Below, piece after piece: positions 26,408 to 36,755 of a stretch of 64,000 nucleotides of DNA (positions within the stretch are counted from its first letter, which is position 1; every line of letters starts with the position of its first letter). The stretch comes from Paenibacillus silagei (GTDB lineage: Bacteria; Bacillota; Bacilli; Paenibacillales; Paenibacillaceae). The stretch is taken from contig NZ_JAGGLV010000033.1 in NCBI RefSeq assembly GCF_017874735.1, forward strand, positions 1 through 64,000, given 5' to 3'. A model generated the notes under the pieces. That model ran no database searches. It was not told the DNA's origin and worked only from the letters and a program-made list of their open reading frames with translations. Position numbers and translations under genes: made by a program.

Positions 26408-26851
26408 TCACATCATATAAGCCAAAATAATATCCCCGTTGTCTTCAAACTCCCCAGTATCAGAGAATCCTACACTCTTATAGAGCTTATTAGCCACTAG
26501 ATTAATCGGGATATGCGACACCCTGATCTGTGTGCAATCCTCGCGGGTGCTCAGCATCTTGATAACCTCTTTAATTGCAGCTTTCCCATAACCTTTGCCC
26601 TGAAATCTTGCGTCAATCATAAATCTCAGAATCCAATAGTAGCCGTCTGTATATCTCTCATTATCAAACAGAATAAATCCAACCATCTCTTCATCATTGA
26701 AAATACCATAGGGTACAGAGGTAGGTTCGTTGGCCGCATGTATAAGAGAGTCGGCATTGCTTGCCACCAAGTTCAGTTGCTCTTTACTTACACTCAATTG
26801 GACGCATTCCTGTTCCAGGTCAGGGGTAATCTTATGTAGTTGAATATTCAC
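26408..26851 (-). CDS. GNAT acetyltransferase, diamine/spermidine type
   Basis: About 147 residues. The acetyl-CoA loop is RFQGKGYGKAAI, the usual Q/R-x-x-G-x-G/A signature, followed by IPINLVANKLYKSVGF. It resembles PaiA/BltD and SpeG-type polyamine acetyltransferases. I favour the GTG at 26851 because GGAGGA lies nine bases upstream; an ATG six codons earlier (26869) overlaps that site. It begins about 25 bp after the stop of the nucleotidyltransferase gene and is probably co-transcribed. Substrate not proven. Confidence 0.78.
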   Translation of the reverse strand: MNIQLHKITPDLEQECVQLSVSKEQLNLVASNADSLIHAANEPTSVPYGIFNDEEMVGFILFDNERYTDGYYWILRFMIDARFQGKGYGKAAIKEVIKMLSTREDCTQIRVSHIPINLVANKLYKSVGFSDTGEFEDNGDIILAYMM

Positions 26852-26875
26852 GGTGTAATCGTCCTCCATATTGAT

Positions 26876-27748
26876 CTAAAATGCACTAAATATTTGAAAT
26901 GGTTTTTGAAAAATCATACTGTAGTTGTCAATACACTCTAGTTCAATCGAATGCTGCTGAATCATAAATTGCTTCATACATTCATGCACTTTCATAAACT
27001 CTTTATAATGATCTTCTTCACAATGTGATGCAGCTATTTGTTCAAGAGCATCTCCCAGCCCAAAATCCTTGTGTACATTAACTAATCCCGCTGATAACCA
27101 TTTAGTTGGATAAAAATATTGATTATTAAGAACATACACCAGCCTGAGCATAGCTTCTATTGCTCTATATTGATAGATCCGCCCTTCAATTATATTATTT
27201 CTTGTTAATGCTTCGCAGAAATTGTACTCACCACTGTCATTAATGGTAACCCATAGACCACGAATAATCTTCTTTTTAATCTCATCCGGGTAGCATTCAA
27301 CCTTTTTTTGCGATAATGCTAAGATTCCTTTGGGGTCCCACACTGGAATAGCTCTCATAATATTATTTAATACATAAGGATCAAACTCATTCCAAAATTG
27401 ATCCATTTCATCCTTCATAAGGAGATCAAATTTCCAATACGCTCCGCCAAATCCATAAGATACCCGCACTCCTTGATACCAATAGGTTTCGCCCGTAAAA
27501 ATTTCTCTAATGCTTTGACGGATATCCTCATTAATATCAATGTCGATGTAATAATCTAAATCAATGTCCGATTTCTCATCACAGAATCCATAAGCAACTG
27601 ACCCTTCAATGAAAATCAACATATTATTGACAGCCTCGTCTGAAATCAATCTGAGTTTTGGAAGGATTACAGCTTCAAAATGCTCCTTACCCATTCTCAC
27701 AAACTCATTCTGTGAATATTTTATTATTCGTTCCATATGTGTATTCAT
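26876..27748 (-). CDS. Nucleotidyltransferase-fold protein
   Basis: 290 residues. The N terminus carries the pol-beta-type nucleotidyltransferase motif IEGSVAYGFCDEKSDIDLDY (G-S, then D-x-D metal ligands), with a helical C-terminal half. Related proteins modify small substrates such as aminoglycosides or act in stress or toxin systems; which applies here is open. The SD AAAGGA touches the first ATG; an ATG at 27736 has 12-base spacing. It precedes the GNAT gene in the same operon, a pairing reminiscent of antibiotic-modifying loci. Confidence 0.7.
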   Translation of the reverse strand: MNTHMERIIKYSQNEFVRMGKEHFEAVILPKLRLISDEAVNNMLIFIEGSVAYGFCDEKSDIDLDYYIDIDINEDIRQSIREIFTGETYWYQGVRVSYGFGGAYWKFDLLMKDEMDQFWNEFDPYVLNNIMRAIPVWDPKGILALSQKKVECYPDEIKKKIIRGLWVTINDSGEYNFCEALTRNNIIEGRIYQYRAIEAMLRLVYVLNNQYFYPTKWLSAGLVNVHKDFGLGDALEQIAASHCEEDHYKEFMKVHECMKQFMIQQHSIELECIDNYSMIFQKPFQIFSAF

Positions 27749-28524
27749 TCCTTTCGAAAGGCTTAAGTCATAGGAATAATGGATTTGAAATCTAATTCGC
27801 TACTTATTCTCTGCCCCATATAGTGTTTTTTATGTTAAACTCTGATCATCACCGACCAGGGACTACTCGTTATTTTAAATACCAATACTCCGCCAATTTC
27901 CTATGTGCTATATCTGTCTTTAAATCGAATGTATTGAACTGTATTGGTCACCGAAAAAGCAACTTTTACCTTCAGGGACTGATTCCCAGTATGATAATTT
28001 TTTGAATCGATATTGATCACCCGTATCTACTATTTTAACCTTCAGCGATTGCTTGCCCTGATATCTGACATTGCTATCTACGACAGCAGATCATTTGGCA
28101 GCACAGTTTATGGAACATGATTAAACCCATAAATTGGATCCATAAACTTAAAATAGACGAAAATCACCTCTCATTCAATATTTATATCTCCTAATAAAAT
28201 TAAGTTCCTATGAGAAGTAGGTGCTCAATTTTACTATTTCAAACAAGAATTCAAGTCCATTTTTTCCTTTATCTAGAAAGTTTTCCAATCACCGTTTTCA
28301 GCCCTCTCCAGCCACTCCATGAATCATTTGCAAAAAAATTCCTCAGCGCATGTCCTATTTATAATAGGTTCAGGCGACCAGTAATTTAAACATTTTGTGT
28401 ATACTAGCATATTATAAAAACATCTTACTGAGGTGATGTTATGTTCTTTTGGACGTAGCTGCTCAATTCATTCGGCACAGTGGGGATAAAAAAGACCTTG
28501 AGGACCGTCCCCAAGGTCTTTGAA
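27749..28524. other. AT-rich gene-poor gap with a decayed gene fragment
   Basis: No intact gene in 775 bp. On the minus strand the segment from about 28080 to 27930 reads NVRYQGKQSLKVKIVDTGDQY in one frame before a stop. This resembles the start of a carbohydrate-binding-like module (compare DGKQSLRFYS in the gene at 34858-36388). At 28490-28515 a stem AAAGACCTTG/CAAGGTCTTT with a T run is the terminator of the gene at 28525. Confidence 0.5.
28490..28520 (-). terminator. Terminator of the toxin-immunity transcript
   Basis: Stem AAAGACCTTG/CAAGGTCTTT with TTTTTTA on the minus strand, directly after the stop at 28525. Confidence 0.8.
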
Positions 28525-28869
28525 TCATTCGTCAAATTTATTAAGCCAATACATAGACTTTTCTGTATTAGGTATGGATTTAAGTAAGTCTAATGTTTCT
28601 AGCCTCTTCAATTTAAGTACATCTTGTAACTTTTCAGGAGCAATATCTTGTATATCCTCCAGCATACAGCATTCCTCAAACAATTCAATTATTTTCTTAT
28701 TTGCATTATTTTGTTCCAGAAGTTGTGCTACATAAGGACGGTATAGGTACGTGTATGCATCTTCAATTGTTAATGCTCCTTCAAGCACGGAATCGAGCAT
28801 GCCAAGATTTAGAACACATAAAAACTTTTGGATTTCTTCTGAATGCTTTAATTCAATTTGTAAATTCAA
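28525..28869 (-). CDS. DUF3969-like protein, probable immunity protein
   Basis: 114 residues starting at a TTG (GGGGTGG four bases upstream). Its helical, acidic sequence (LGMLDSVLEGALTIEDAYTY) resembles DUF3969. It starts 16 bp after the stop of the RHS toxin gene, in the same direction, the usual place of the cognate immunity gene. Immunity function is inferred from position and family, not shown. Confidence 0.6.
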   Translation of the reverse strand: MNLQIELKHSEEIQKFLCVLNLGMLDSVLEGALTIEDAYTYLYRPYVAQLLEQNNANKKIIELFEECCMLEDIQDIAPEKLQDVLKLKRLETLDLLKSIPNTEKSMYWLNKFDE

Positions 28870-28884
28870 TGTACCACCCCTTTA

Positions 28885-31800
28885 TTAAGGCATTTGACTT
28901 GACGAATTGCTCCATCCATTCTTAACTTTAACATTAAAAACTTGACCGGATTGGCTTTGGAAGTAGTGGATAGAGATTTTTTTACCGTTTGCGTCCACAC
29001 CATCCTTGTAAATCTTGTTCCATGTTCCAGATTCAATTGCACGTAATTCCTCCAGTAACTCTCCATTATTTACTTTATTTTTAACAGTTCCATTTTTAGC
29101 ACCTGAGAATCCTTTTGGATATAGAGGTGCCTCTTTAATTGATTTAAATACATTTTGCAATGCACAATTATGCACCCAAACACCAAGATTAGAGACGAAG
29201 TAGGAGTTAAAATCCTTAACCTCAAAGTTATAAACCGTCGCTTTTCGTGGCTCTTTCTCAATCTTATCTATTACGAGTTTAGAACCATCACTTGAAACAA
29301 GCAAATCACCAACTTTCAGGTCTTTAACAAACGTCCATCCCTTACCGTCCAACCAGAACGGATGCTCACCTGTAACCTCAATAATTTCATCCCCTACATG
29401 GACATAGTAGATTTCGTCAGCCTGCTTTTGGAACAACCCCACGACTTCTTTATATGCCACTTCTCCGGTCTCATCAGACTTCGAGAGAACCTTATCCCCT
29501 ACCTCAATATCCTCGATAGGCTTCTCCCCTTCATCGGTCTGAACCTTCGTTCCGGCGGTAAAGCAATTGCAAGCCTTTTGGGCAGCTTTTAATGCGTCTC
29601 CAGCTAGCTTAAATTCTTTTTCTACAACTTTCCCTTCTTTGCTGAGCAGTTGCAGCGTTAGCTTTCCGCCTTTGACGACCTTACCTAGGGGTATAAAGCC
29701 TGCTGCTGCCAGCCCCTTGGCTAATGCGGAGGAATCAGGGTCCCGAAGGGTGTTCACGTCATCTAAGATTAAGAAATTAGCAACGCTTCCTACCGGCCCG
29801 CTCCAGCCTTTCCATGGATCTGTTGCCGAGTATCTGTTCCCCGCAAAACCGCCCCAGCCAGCACCTTCTGCATGCATGTGTCCTGTAGGGTCTATATAAA
29901 TTAACGGATTATTAATTACATATGTGTACAAGTTCTGCGTCAGCGGATTATCAATCTGCCCCTCAACTGTGTCCTCATTTAGGAATCGCCCAATACTAGG
30001 ATCATAGTATCGTGCCCGCAGGTAATACAGTCCCGTCTCAGCATCATGCACTTCACCAGTATACTTGAAGGAGTTGGATACTCCTTCCACTTGACCTGTG
30101 ATATTCCCCCACTCATCGTAATTGTAGTTATTAACCACTACTCCACTTGTATTCACAATCTGCACCACGTCACCATGGCCATTGTACAGGTAGTAATAGT
30201 CTTGGACAGTCTTTTTGTCTTTCTTGACCAGCACCCGGTCACCACGGACAAAGTTCGCCTGCTCCACCAACACCCCGTTAACGAGTTTCCCTTCGGTGAT
30301 CACTTGTCCTTGGAAGTTATAATCCACTTGCGTCTGCGTACTGCCGTTAGTCTTCGTAAACCGTAAGCCGTCTGCATAATACTTGAAGCTCGTTACCGAG
30401 CCGCCCTTAGTCATGCTCGTAAGAGTATTCTGCAAATCATACGTATAACTGGTATCCATCGTTTCAAAGCCTATACTGCTTGTATCAGATAGGGTCTGCC
30501 GGTTGCCACGCACATCGTAAGTATATTTAGTCTGGCTGCCATCCGGCCGTGTGATAGATTCCAGCCGATTTAATACATCGTATCCATAATAGGTCGTTTG
30601 TGCCGCTGTCCCGTTACGCGACTCGCTAACCGAGGTCCGGTTACCATTATTGTCATAACCGTAGCTGTAGCTGGAGAGGACCGAATTTCCCTTCGTATTC
30701 GTCAGCGTCTCCGTCCAGCCCAGCGCCTTGTTATAGGTATATTTGCTGATAAGTCTGCTTCCATCTGTCAAGGTTGGATATACAATGGTGTCTACCAGGT
30801 TATTGGCATAATAGCTATATTGTGCATTGACGGACGGATCATTGCTCAGCGTAGAACTTCCATTGGTCTGCACCTTTTCCAGGCGCACCTTGTTGTATTG
30901 ATACTTGGTGTAGAAGCTCATATATGAGTCATTTAATTCTGTCATACGGCCCAGAGTGTCCAGCTTGTTAGCAATATATGCTGAGTGAGTACCAGATTGT
31001 ACATATGCAGATCTGACCTGACCTAAATTATCAAAGGTTTGGGTTAGAGTAGCAGCAATGGCCCCATTCTTAAGAGCTTGTATTTTCTTTGTCTGGGAAT
31101 TGCCTGCAGATTGGATTATCTTTGTTTCTTCGGTTTGCGCTACATTGTTAATCTTCCCGCTAATGAAACTATTTTTCAGTTGACCACCTTCGTCATACGT
31201 ATATCCGAACGCGCTTCCGTTGCGGTCTGTCTTAGCTTCCAGTTGACCAAGACTGTTATACGCATAACTCTCGCTCTGTGAGGCTCCATCCTGCTTCACA
31301 TTAAGGAGACCCAGTTCATTATATGTTTTGGCATTTAGCATTTGCGGCGAACCATTCTTGGCTTGGATGGTTACTGCTGATAGCTGACTGTTACCATCGT
31401 ATGCGTACTTCGTCGTTTGATTCAAAGCATCCTTGACAGCAATCAACCGGTCGAGGGCATCGTAAGTATACGACGTTGTAACACCATCTTCATTCAGATT
31501 CCTGTTCGGATCGGTATACCCAGTGACGTTCCCCCTAATATCATATCGATAGGACTCACTAATTCTTTGCTGATTGGCAGGCCAGTCTTTAAAGGTCGAC
31601 GTTGAAATTAAATTGCCCCATTCATCAAATTGCTGCTCGGAATAGTTTAGAGCTTCACCTGTGAGCTTATCACTGATATATTTAGTGCTCAATCGCATCT
31701 TGGTATTATAGTCACTAACCACAAGATCACCATTGGCACTGGTAGCGCGGTTCTGTTTCCCCCAAACATCATACGTTGCTGTAATCTCATTACCTTCCGT

Positions 31801-34791
31801 ATCCTTCTGATAGGTTGCCCGTCCCTGGTCATCGTAATGATAATGGGCAAAGACCCATTTTCCAACATTACTGTTCCAATGCTCTTCCATAAGGCCGAGA
31901 CCGAGTCCGTTATAATACACAGCTGAATTACTTGACATCGAAGAGTTCGTGGCCAAATAAGTCAGGGTTTTAATGGTATTCACTTTTAAAACGAACGTTC
32001 CATCATTGACAGAATCAAAGTTTACCGAAGATTGATTATAATAATTGTAATCGATAACCTCTCTGAAGGTTTGACCGTTACTATTGGTTCGGATTGGATA
32101 CGTTTCTTTTTTGGGACGACCGGCCGCATCATACTCATACTCTACAATTTGGTTGTTGCCATCTTTTTGGCTTTTTAAATTCCCCGTCCCAAGATCATAA
32201 GTCATATAGGTTTTGACAATTTTCTGATCCGGTTTGCCGATATTGAAATACTGTTGTTGTTCAGTAGGATTTGCATAACGGCTTTCCGGCCCATACAGAG
32301 TTATATTTCTAGCAACAATTTGACCGTTGGCAATCTTCTCTGTCGTTACTTGAGAGATTCCACCCGATGTATTGCGGCTATCATAACTGTATGTGGTTTG
32401 CTCACCCAAAGCATTGGTTGCCGTTGCCGGTCTGCCCTTATCTGTATACGTATACCGTTCACTCTTTGGAGCCAGATCAGATTCATTCTGATACCAGGAT
32501 GTTGTATCCAAGAATCGATACTTTGGTTCATATTGATATGTTGTAGTATAGTGCTGCTTAATTCCAGGATTGTTAAACTTGTCACTGGTTAACGGTTGTG
32601 TCTGGCTTCGAACTAGCCCCCACTCATTAAGCTCTGTTTCGGTGTACTTCCGGTCAGCCGTGGCGTCACTATCTTGAGCGGAATATTCCGAGATCGTCGT
32701 GCGTATGGGTGATTGAGTAAATAACCCGTGAAATGCTGTATTTTCAATTACTTTTCGTTCTCCGCCAGCCTCCCGGGTCTCTGTCCGCAGAACTCTTCCA
32801 TCTTTATCAAAGGTATTTGTAGTTTGAATTCCGTTGCTAGGGGTATTACTTACTATTCTTGAAGTAGTACTAAACCGGAAGTTATCAGGTAAGTGATTAG
32901 GATATTCGTTAACCCCATTTCCTGTATAATCACCGTCATAGGAGTAATTCATTTGATAGTATGCCTTACTTCCGGTATAATCCCCTCTCGATTTCACACG
33001 ATATTCAGTGACATAATCATACTGCTGGATTTTACGTGAAACACCTTCCATTTCATATTTAGTCGTAGAGTGAGGGTAACGAATTTCTTTCAGTAGTGAA
33101 CTGAGATTATAACCATAAGTATTATATAGGTCCACCACATTCTGGTAATCGAAATAGGTTTTCTCCCCGTTTTGGTCTGTGAAAGAGTACAGAACAGGGA
33201 TAGCCCGTTTATAGGGTTCAACCAAAGCGCCGTTAGGCATGCTGGCAATCACTCTGCCTTTGGTTAAAACGACCTTCTGTACTTCACTTGGTCCATCATA
33301 CACACTGAGAACAATATCATCTCCGTCAAAATTAGATGAGTTAAGGGTGTCTTCATAACTTATTCTAACCACTCGTCCAAGGGTATCGGTGATGGAAGAG
33401 ATATATCCGTAAGTATAATTAAAAGTGATGGCATTACCGAACCGGTCAACAATTCCAATTAATTGCCCACTGGTTGAATAATACTCACGCGTCAAGTCGG
33501 AGTGCTCAATGTATCCTGAAGATCTGTTTTGACCATTGCTGAATTGACCGTTATTCCATGGTTCGCTAACAAATCTCTTGTCTTTGCCTTTGTAATTGAT
33601 CAATCCTGTATAATTTGAAAGTTCATCTATATTTCCGAGTTTATACGTATTTCCTTGTCCATCATGGTAATACGCAGTGTAATCATCACCGGAGTTTTGA
33701 ATGTAGGGGAACTGAAACGACCATCCATTTCCTATAAAGGGTACTCCATAGTTATAATCATGATCATACATTCCGAAATTTGGATTCCAATAGTAATTAT
33801 GTGTGAAGGGAACAGTTTGATTGGAGTTGTACATAATCCCTACATCAAGGTCCAAACCATCTACACCTGGCAAATGAAGCAGGTTCTTTTTGTAGTTCAG
33901 ACTGCCTGACACCGGGTCAACGACTTCACCGCTTTTATCCCGGTCGTTATACTGTGGCTTCTGAACCTGGTTAATTTGGGCTTGAACAATCATATCATCA
34001 AGTATACTAGACACCGAAGCATCAAAAGCAGTAAATGAAGTTGGCGCAAAAGCGTTTTGCAGGGTCTTATCCGGAGTTTCATAAACATCAGAAATCACGG
34101 AAGAGCGAGCATCTAAGGATAGATCGCTTGCAATTTCATCATATACGTTCTTTACAACCGAGGAATCAAAAGAGTTGTCTTTGGGCTCCATTTGCATCAT
34201 TGCTTGTACATCTTCCCAGCTAAGCTGCTTGTCCTGCTTCAACTTCAGAATGTCCAAGGAGGTCAACTTCGTTTGTCCCATAAGCAGGAAGTTAATCCAA
34301 TATACATCCACCATGGATGCACCTGACTCAACAAGAGCTTGAATTTCCTCCCGGCTCAAATCGGCAGCATCTTGCGGAGTAATCCGAGATAAGTTTGGAT
34401 TAGTATTTTGCTTATTCGTTCTGGCTTGCAGCAGATTTTTTTTCTGGAGGGTTTTAGCCCTTAATGTCTGAAGAGTCTGTTCGTTCGTGTCAGCATATAC
34501 TTCATTGGATACAGTGACTTCTTCATCGGCAACAGGCTGCCCGGAGTTTAATAATTTGAATTCTCCGCTCGGTGGAGGTGTTGCGCTAGGCATAGGAACA
34601 AGTGAATCGGAAAATAGCTCGTCCGGTGATTCTGGCGTAGGGGATGGGGTTGGTACAATGTTAGCCGATAGTTCTTGGCTACGTTCTCCCGCAGCCGTTA
34701 CTTGATTCACCGGCGGGAAACAGGAAAACAACAAAACAATTGATAAAATAATCGATAAAGGCTGTCTTGCTTTCTTAAAGAATTTCAACAT
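28885..34791 (-). CDS. RHS/YD-repeat secreted polymorphic toxin with Hint domain
   Basis: 1968 residues. Signal peptide (about 1-34), Pro-rich region, then a long series of YD repeats (YDGNSQLSAV, YDALDRLIAV, YDVRGNRQTL) forming a beta-cocoon. The RHS core ends in YYLRARYYDPSIGRFLNEDT. A Hint/pre-toxin domain begins at Cys1743 (CFTAGTKVQTDEG) and ends VWVHNCA; it would cleave off the last ~90 residues. That tail (GTWNKIYKDGVDANGKKISI, then HYFQSQSGQVFNV) is a small basic candidate toxin, possibly an RNase of the BECR group; I do not assign it. It resembles WapA in plan. AGGAGAG lies before the ATG. Confidence 0.9.
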   Translation of the reverse strand: MLKFFKKARQPLSIILSIVLLFSCFPPVNQVTAAGERSQELSANIVPTPSPTPESPDELFSDSLVPMPSATPPPSGEFKLLNSGQPVADEEVTVSNEVYADTNEQTLQTLRAKTLQKKNLLQARTNKQNTNPNLSRITPQDAADLSREEIQALVESGASMVDVYWINFLLMGQTKLTSLDILKLKQDKQLSWEDVQAMMQMEPKDNSFDSSVVKNVYDEIASDLSLDARSSVISDVYETPDKTLQNAFAPTSFTAFDASVSSILDDMIVQAQINQVQKPQYNDRDKSGEVVDPVSGSLNYKKNLLHLPGVDGLDLDVGIMYNSNQTVPFTHNYYWNPNFGMYDHDYNYGVPFIGNGWSFQFPYIQNSGDDYTAYYHDGQGNTYKLGNIDELSNYTGLINYKGKDKRFVSEPWNNGQFSNGQNRSSGYIEHSDLTREYYSTSGQLIGIVDRFGNAITFNYTYGYISSITDTLGRVVRISYEDTLNSSNFDGDDIVLSVYDGPSEVQKVVLTKGRVIASMPNGALVEPYKRAIPVLYSFTDQNGEKTYFDYQNVVDLYNTYGYNLSSLLKEIRYPHSTTKYEMEGVSRKIQQYDYVTEYRVKSRGDYTGSKAYYQMNYSYDGDYTGNGVNEYPNHLPDNFRFSTTSRIVSNTPSNGIQTTNTFDKDGRVLRTETREAGGERKVIENTAFHGLFTQSPIRTTISEYSAQDSDATADRKYTETELNEWGLVRSQTQPLTSDKFNNPGIKQHYTTTYQYEPKYRFLDTTSWYQNESDLAPKSERYTYTDKGRPATATNALGEQTTYSYDSRNTSGGISQVTTEKIANGQIVARNITLYGPESRYANPTEQQQYFNIGKPDQKIVKTYMTYDLGTGNLKSQKDGNNQIVEYEYDAAGRPKKETYPIRTNSNGQTFREVIDYNYYNQSSVNFDSVNDGTFVLKVNTIKTLTYLATNSSMSSNSAVYYNGLGLGLMEEHWNSNVGKWVFAHYHYDDQGRATYQKDTEGNEITATYDVWGKQNRATSANGDLVVSDYNTKMRLSTKYISDKLTGEALNYSEQQFDEWGNLISTSTFKDWPANQQRISESYRYDIRGNVTGYTDPNRNLNEDGVTTSYTYDALDRLIAVKDALNQTTKYAYDGNSQLSAVTIQAKNGSPQMLNAKTYNELGLLNVKQDGASQSESYAYNSLGQLEAKTDRNGSAFGYTYDEGGQLKNSFISGKINNVAQTEETKIIQSAGNSQTKKIQALKNGAIAATLTQTFDNLGQVRSAYVQSGTHSAYIANKLDTLGRMTELNDSYMSFYTKYQYNKVRLEKVQTNGSSTLSNDPSVNAQYSYYANNLVDTIVYPTLTDGSRLISKYTYNKALGWTETLTNTKGNSVLSSYSYGYDNNGNRTSVSESRNGTAAQTTYYGYDVLNRLESITRPDGSQTKYTYDVRGNRQTLSDTSSIGFETMDTSYTYDLQNTLTSMTKGGSVTSFKYYADGLRFTKTNGSTQTQVDYNFQGQVITEGKLVNGVLVEQANFVRGDRVLVKKDKKTVQDYYYLYNGHGDVVQIVNTSGVVVNNYNYDEWGNITGQVEGVSNSFKYTGEVHDAETGLYYLRARYYDPSIGRFLNEDTVEGQIDNPLTQNLYTYVINNPLIYIDPTGHMHAEGAGWGGFAGNRYSATDPWKGWSGPVGSVANFLILDDVNTLRDPDSSALAKGLAAAGFIPLGKVVKGGKLTLQLLSKEGKVVEKEFKLAGDALKAAQKACNCFTAGTKVQTDEGEKPIEDIEVGDKVLSKSDETGEVAYKEVVGLFQKQADEIYYVHVGDEIIEVTGEHPFWLDGKGWTFVKDLKVGDLLVSSDGSKLVIDKIEKEPRKATVYNFEVKDFNSYFVSNLGVWVHNCALQNVFKSIKEAPLYPKGFSGAKNGTVKNKVNNGELLEELRAIESGTWNKIYKDGVDANGKKISIHYFQSQSGQVFNVKVKNGWSNSSSQMP

Positions 34792-34857
34792 AAACTCTCC
34801 TGTCTAAATGAAGTTATATTTGGTGCAAATAATTAAAAAGTCTTTCGTATGTTGCTG

Positions 34858-36388
34858 TTAACGCAGTTTAATAAATTTAATATTATCCACGTAAGCGGTA
34901 CCAGTTGCCCCGGAGTCACATACAATTCTCAATACAACAGTTGAAGTTTGTGATTTAGTGGTAAACTCTATCTCGCTATCTCCCCATTGCTTTTTAATTG
35001 CATTAAATAATGTGCCTCCATCATAAATTAATTCGCCTTTCTCATTGACTTCAAGCCAATCCACATATAATCCACCAGTATTCAACGAGTTATAAAGCGA
35101 AGCGCTTAACTTATACTTTGTGTTTGGAGCAACGATAATTTGTCCATAATCTGCTGTAGTTGTTACAGGTTCATTTGAGAAGAATCTCATACTCGATAAT
35201 CCATTCTTGGCAAACCCTCTAAATAATGAGATTTTTGGAGTTGATGCATACCATAACAGATCATTTTCTTCAAAATCTGTAACTAATAATGGAAGCCCTT
35301 CACCTTTACTGAATTGTATAGCGTCAAAATACACTGTTCCAGTAGCAACTTCATCTACGACTGCCCTAATAACAACTTTGGTAGTTGTTGGCTTGGTTGT
35401 AAATTCCACAGCGCTATACTGCCATGTTTTATTTTTTCCCGTAGTGTAGACTGATCCTCCATCAAAAACTAATTCACCTGCGTTATTGTACTCCATCCAA
35501 TCAATATATGTATTTCCTGTAGTTAAGGAGTTATTGATCCACCCGCTTAATACATACTTGGTGTTAGGTTTCACAATGTAATCACCAGATTCCGCTGTAG
35601 CCGTAACTGGATTAAGAGAATAAAATCGCAAGCTTTGTTTTCCGTCTTTAGCACCATCAGTGGAATATGTGAAAATACTACTTGGTAAATTGGCGTACCA
35701 TGAACTTTGATTTAATTCAAAAGAATCATAAGCAATGGGAAGGGTATTCCCTTTCTCGAGTCTAATATTATCGAAATATGCTTCACCTGCCGCCCCAGCA
35801 TCAAGTACAACCCTAAGAATAATTCTGGTAGTCTGAGCCTTTGTTATAAATTCTTCCCTATCATATTGCCATTTGTCCTTATTAACAGCAAAAACAGTCC
35901 CACCATCGTAGATAAGCTCGTTGGATGAATTATATTCCATCCAATCAATACTCGCATTACCACTGGTTAGTTTGTCATTGATCCAGCCGCTTAGTGTATA
36001 AAGTGTGTTGGGTGTAACGTTTATCATTATAGATTCGGCTGTCGTTACTGTTGGCTGTGCAGAATGGAAATAGAGACTTTGTGCTCCTTCTTTATAGATA
36101 TTATTTGATAAAGAAAAAAACGGGTTTTGGATTTTAAAATTTGTTGATTCTGTACGAGCATCAAATGAAGATTCCAGAATCAAAAAATCTTTTGAAGTGC
36201 TATATTTCCCTAGAAGATTACCATTGTTATCATATGAAAATTTTCTTTGATACTGTATATTATCTTTGATATATCTCAGATTTTAATCTCAAACCTTGAT
36301 CATAGTTATAATTTGAAGCTATCATTAATTTTGGAAACATAGTCAAAATAACTACTACAGAAAAAAATATTGATATCCGTTTTTTCAC
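34858..36388 (-). pseudogene. Three-module carbohydrate-binding-like surface gene with a frameshift
   Basis: A GTG at 36388 with AGGAGAG upstream starts a signal peptide (KKRISIFFSVVVILTM) that runs only to about residue 40 before TAA. The next frame continues IKDNIQYQRKFSYDNNGNLL and then some 440 residues, so a one- or two-base indel lies near 36270-36290, in or beside an A run. The body has three ~140-residue repeats, each with DGKQSLRFYS, LSGWINNSLTTGN and YFDAIQF type blocks, like CBM4/9 modules. It lies just upstream of the RHS toxin gene. A sequencing error would make it a normal secreted protein. Confidence 0.7.
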
Positions 36389-36755
36389 AATAACTCTCCT
36401 AATATAATTTTAAATAAAAAAGTATCTATTTCTTATCCTGTTCGCTCCTTCCTAAACTCAATAAACAAAAGCATACAAAAATGCCCATATTTCTATTTCA
36501 TAATGGGCATTCGTAAGACCAACTAAAGAACTAATATAAGATTCCTTCTTATGTATCCCCAATCCCAATCATATGACAATAATATAAATTTGGAAATGGT
36601 GGAATATTGTCGAATCATAGGAATTTTTGTATTAGGGTGTCGACATAAACACAAAATATAATTCACTTAATTCAGCATCAATTGCATTGATCTACATAAG
36701 CACTTCCAGCAGCATTAGCAGATTCAATTTGCATACTAATGTATCGGGTTCACCT
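36389..36755. other. Intergenic region with a terminator and a gene remnant
   Basis: 36475-36511 holds a minus-strand terminator: AATGCCCAT/ATGGGCATT then TTTTTG. 36678-36745 on the minus strand encodes RYISMQIESANAAGSAYVD and then a stop; this matches the C-terminal end of the three-module gene (VVLRIVCDSGATGTAYVD). It is the 3' stump of a second copy. Confidence 0.6.
36475..36511 (-). terminator. Minus-strand terminator upstream of the RHS locus
   Basis: Nine-base stem AATGCCCAT/ATGGGCATT followed by TTTTTG on the minus strand. Confidence 0.75.

Noticed and set aside
27823..28005. 60-residue plus-strand frame in the AT-rich gap
   Set aside because: No ribosome site and no similarity that I know; the better reading is the decayed CBM-like fragment on the minus strand.
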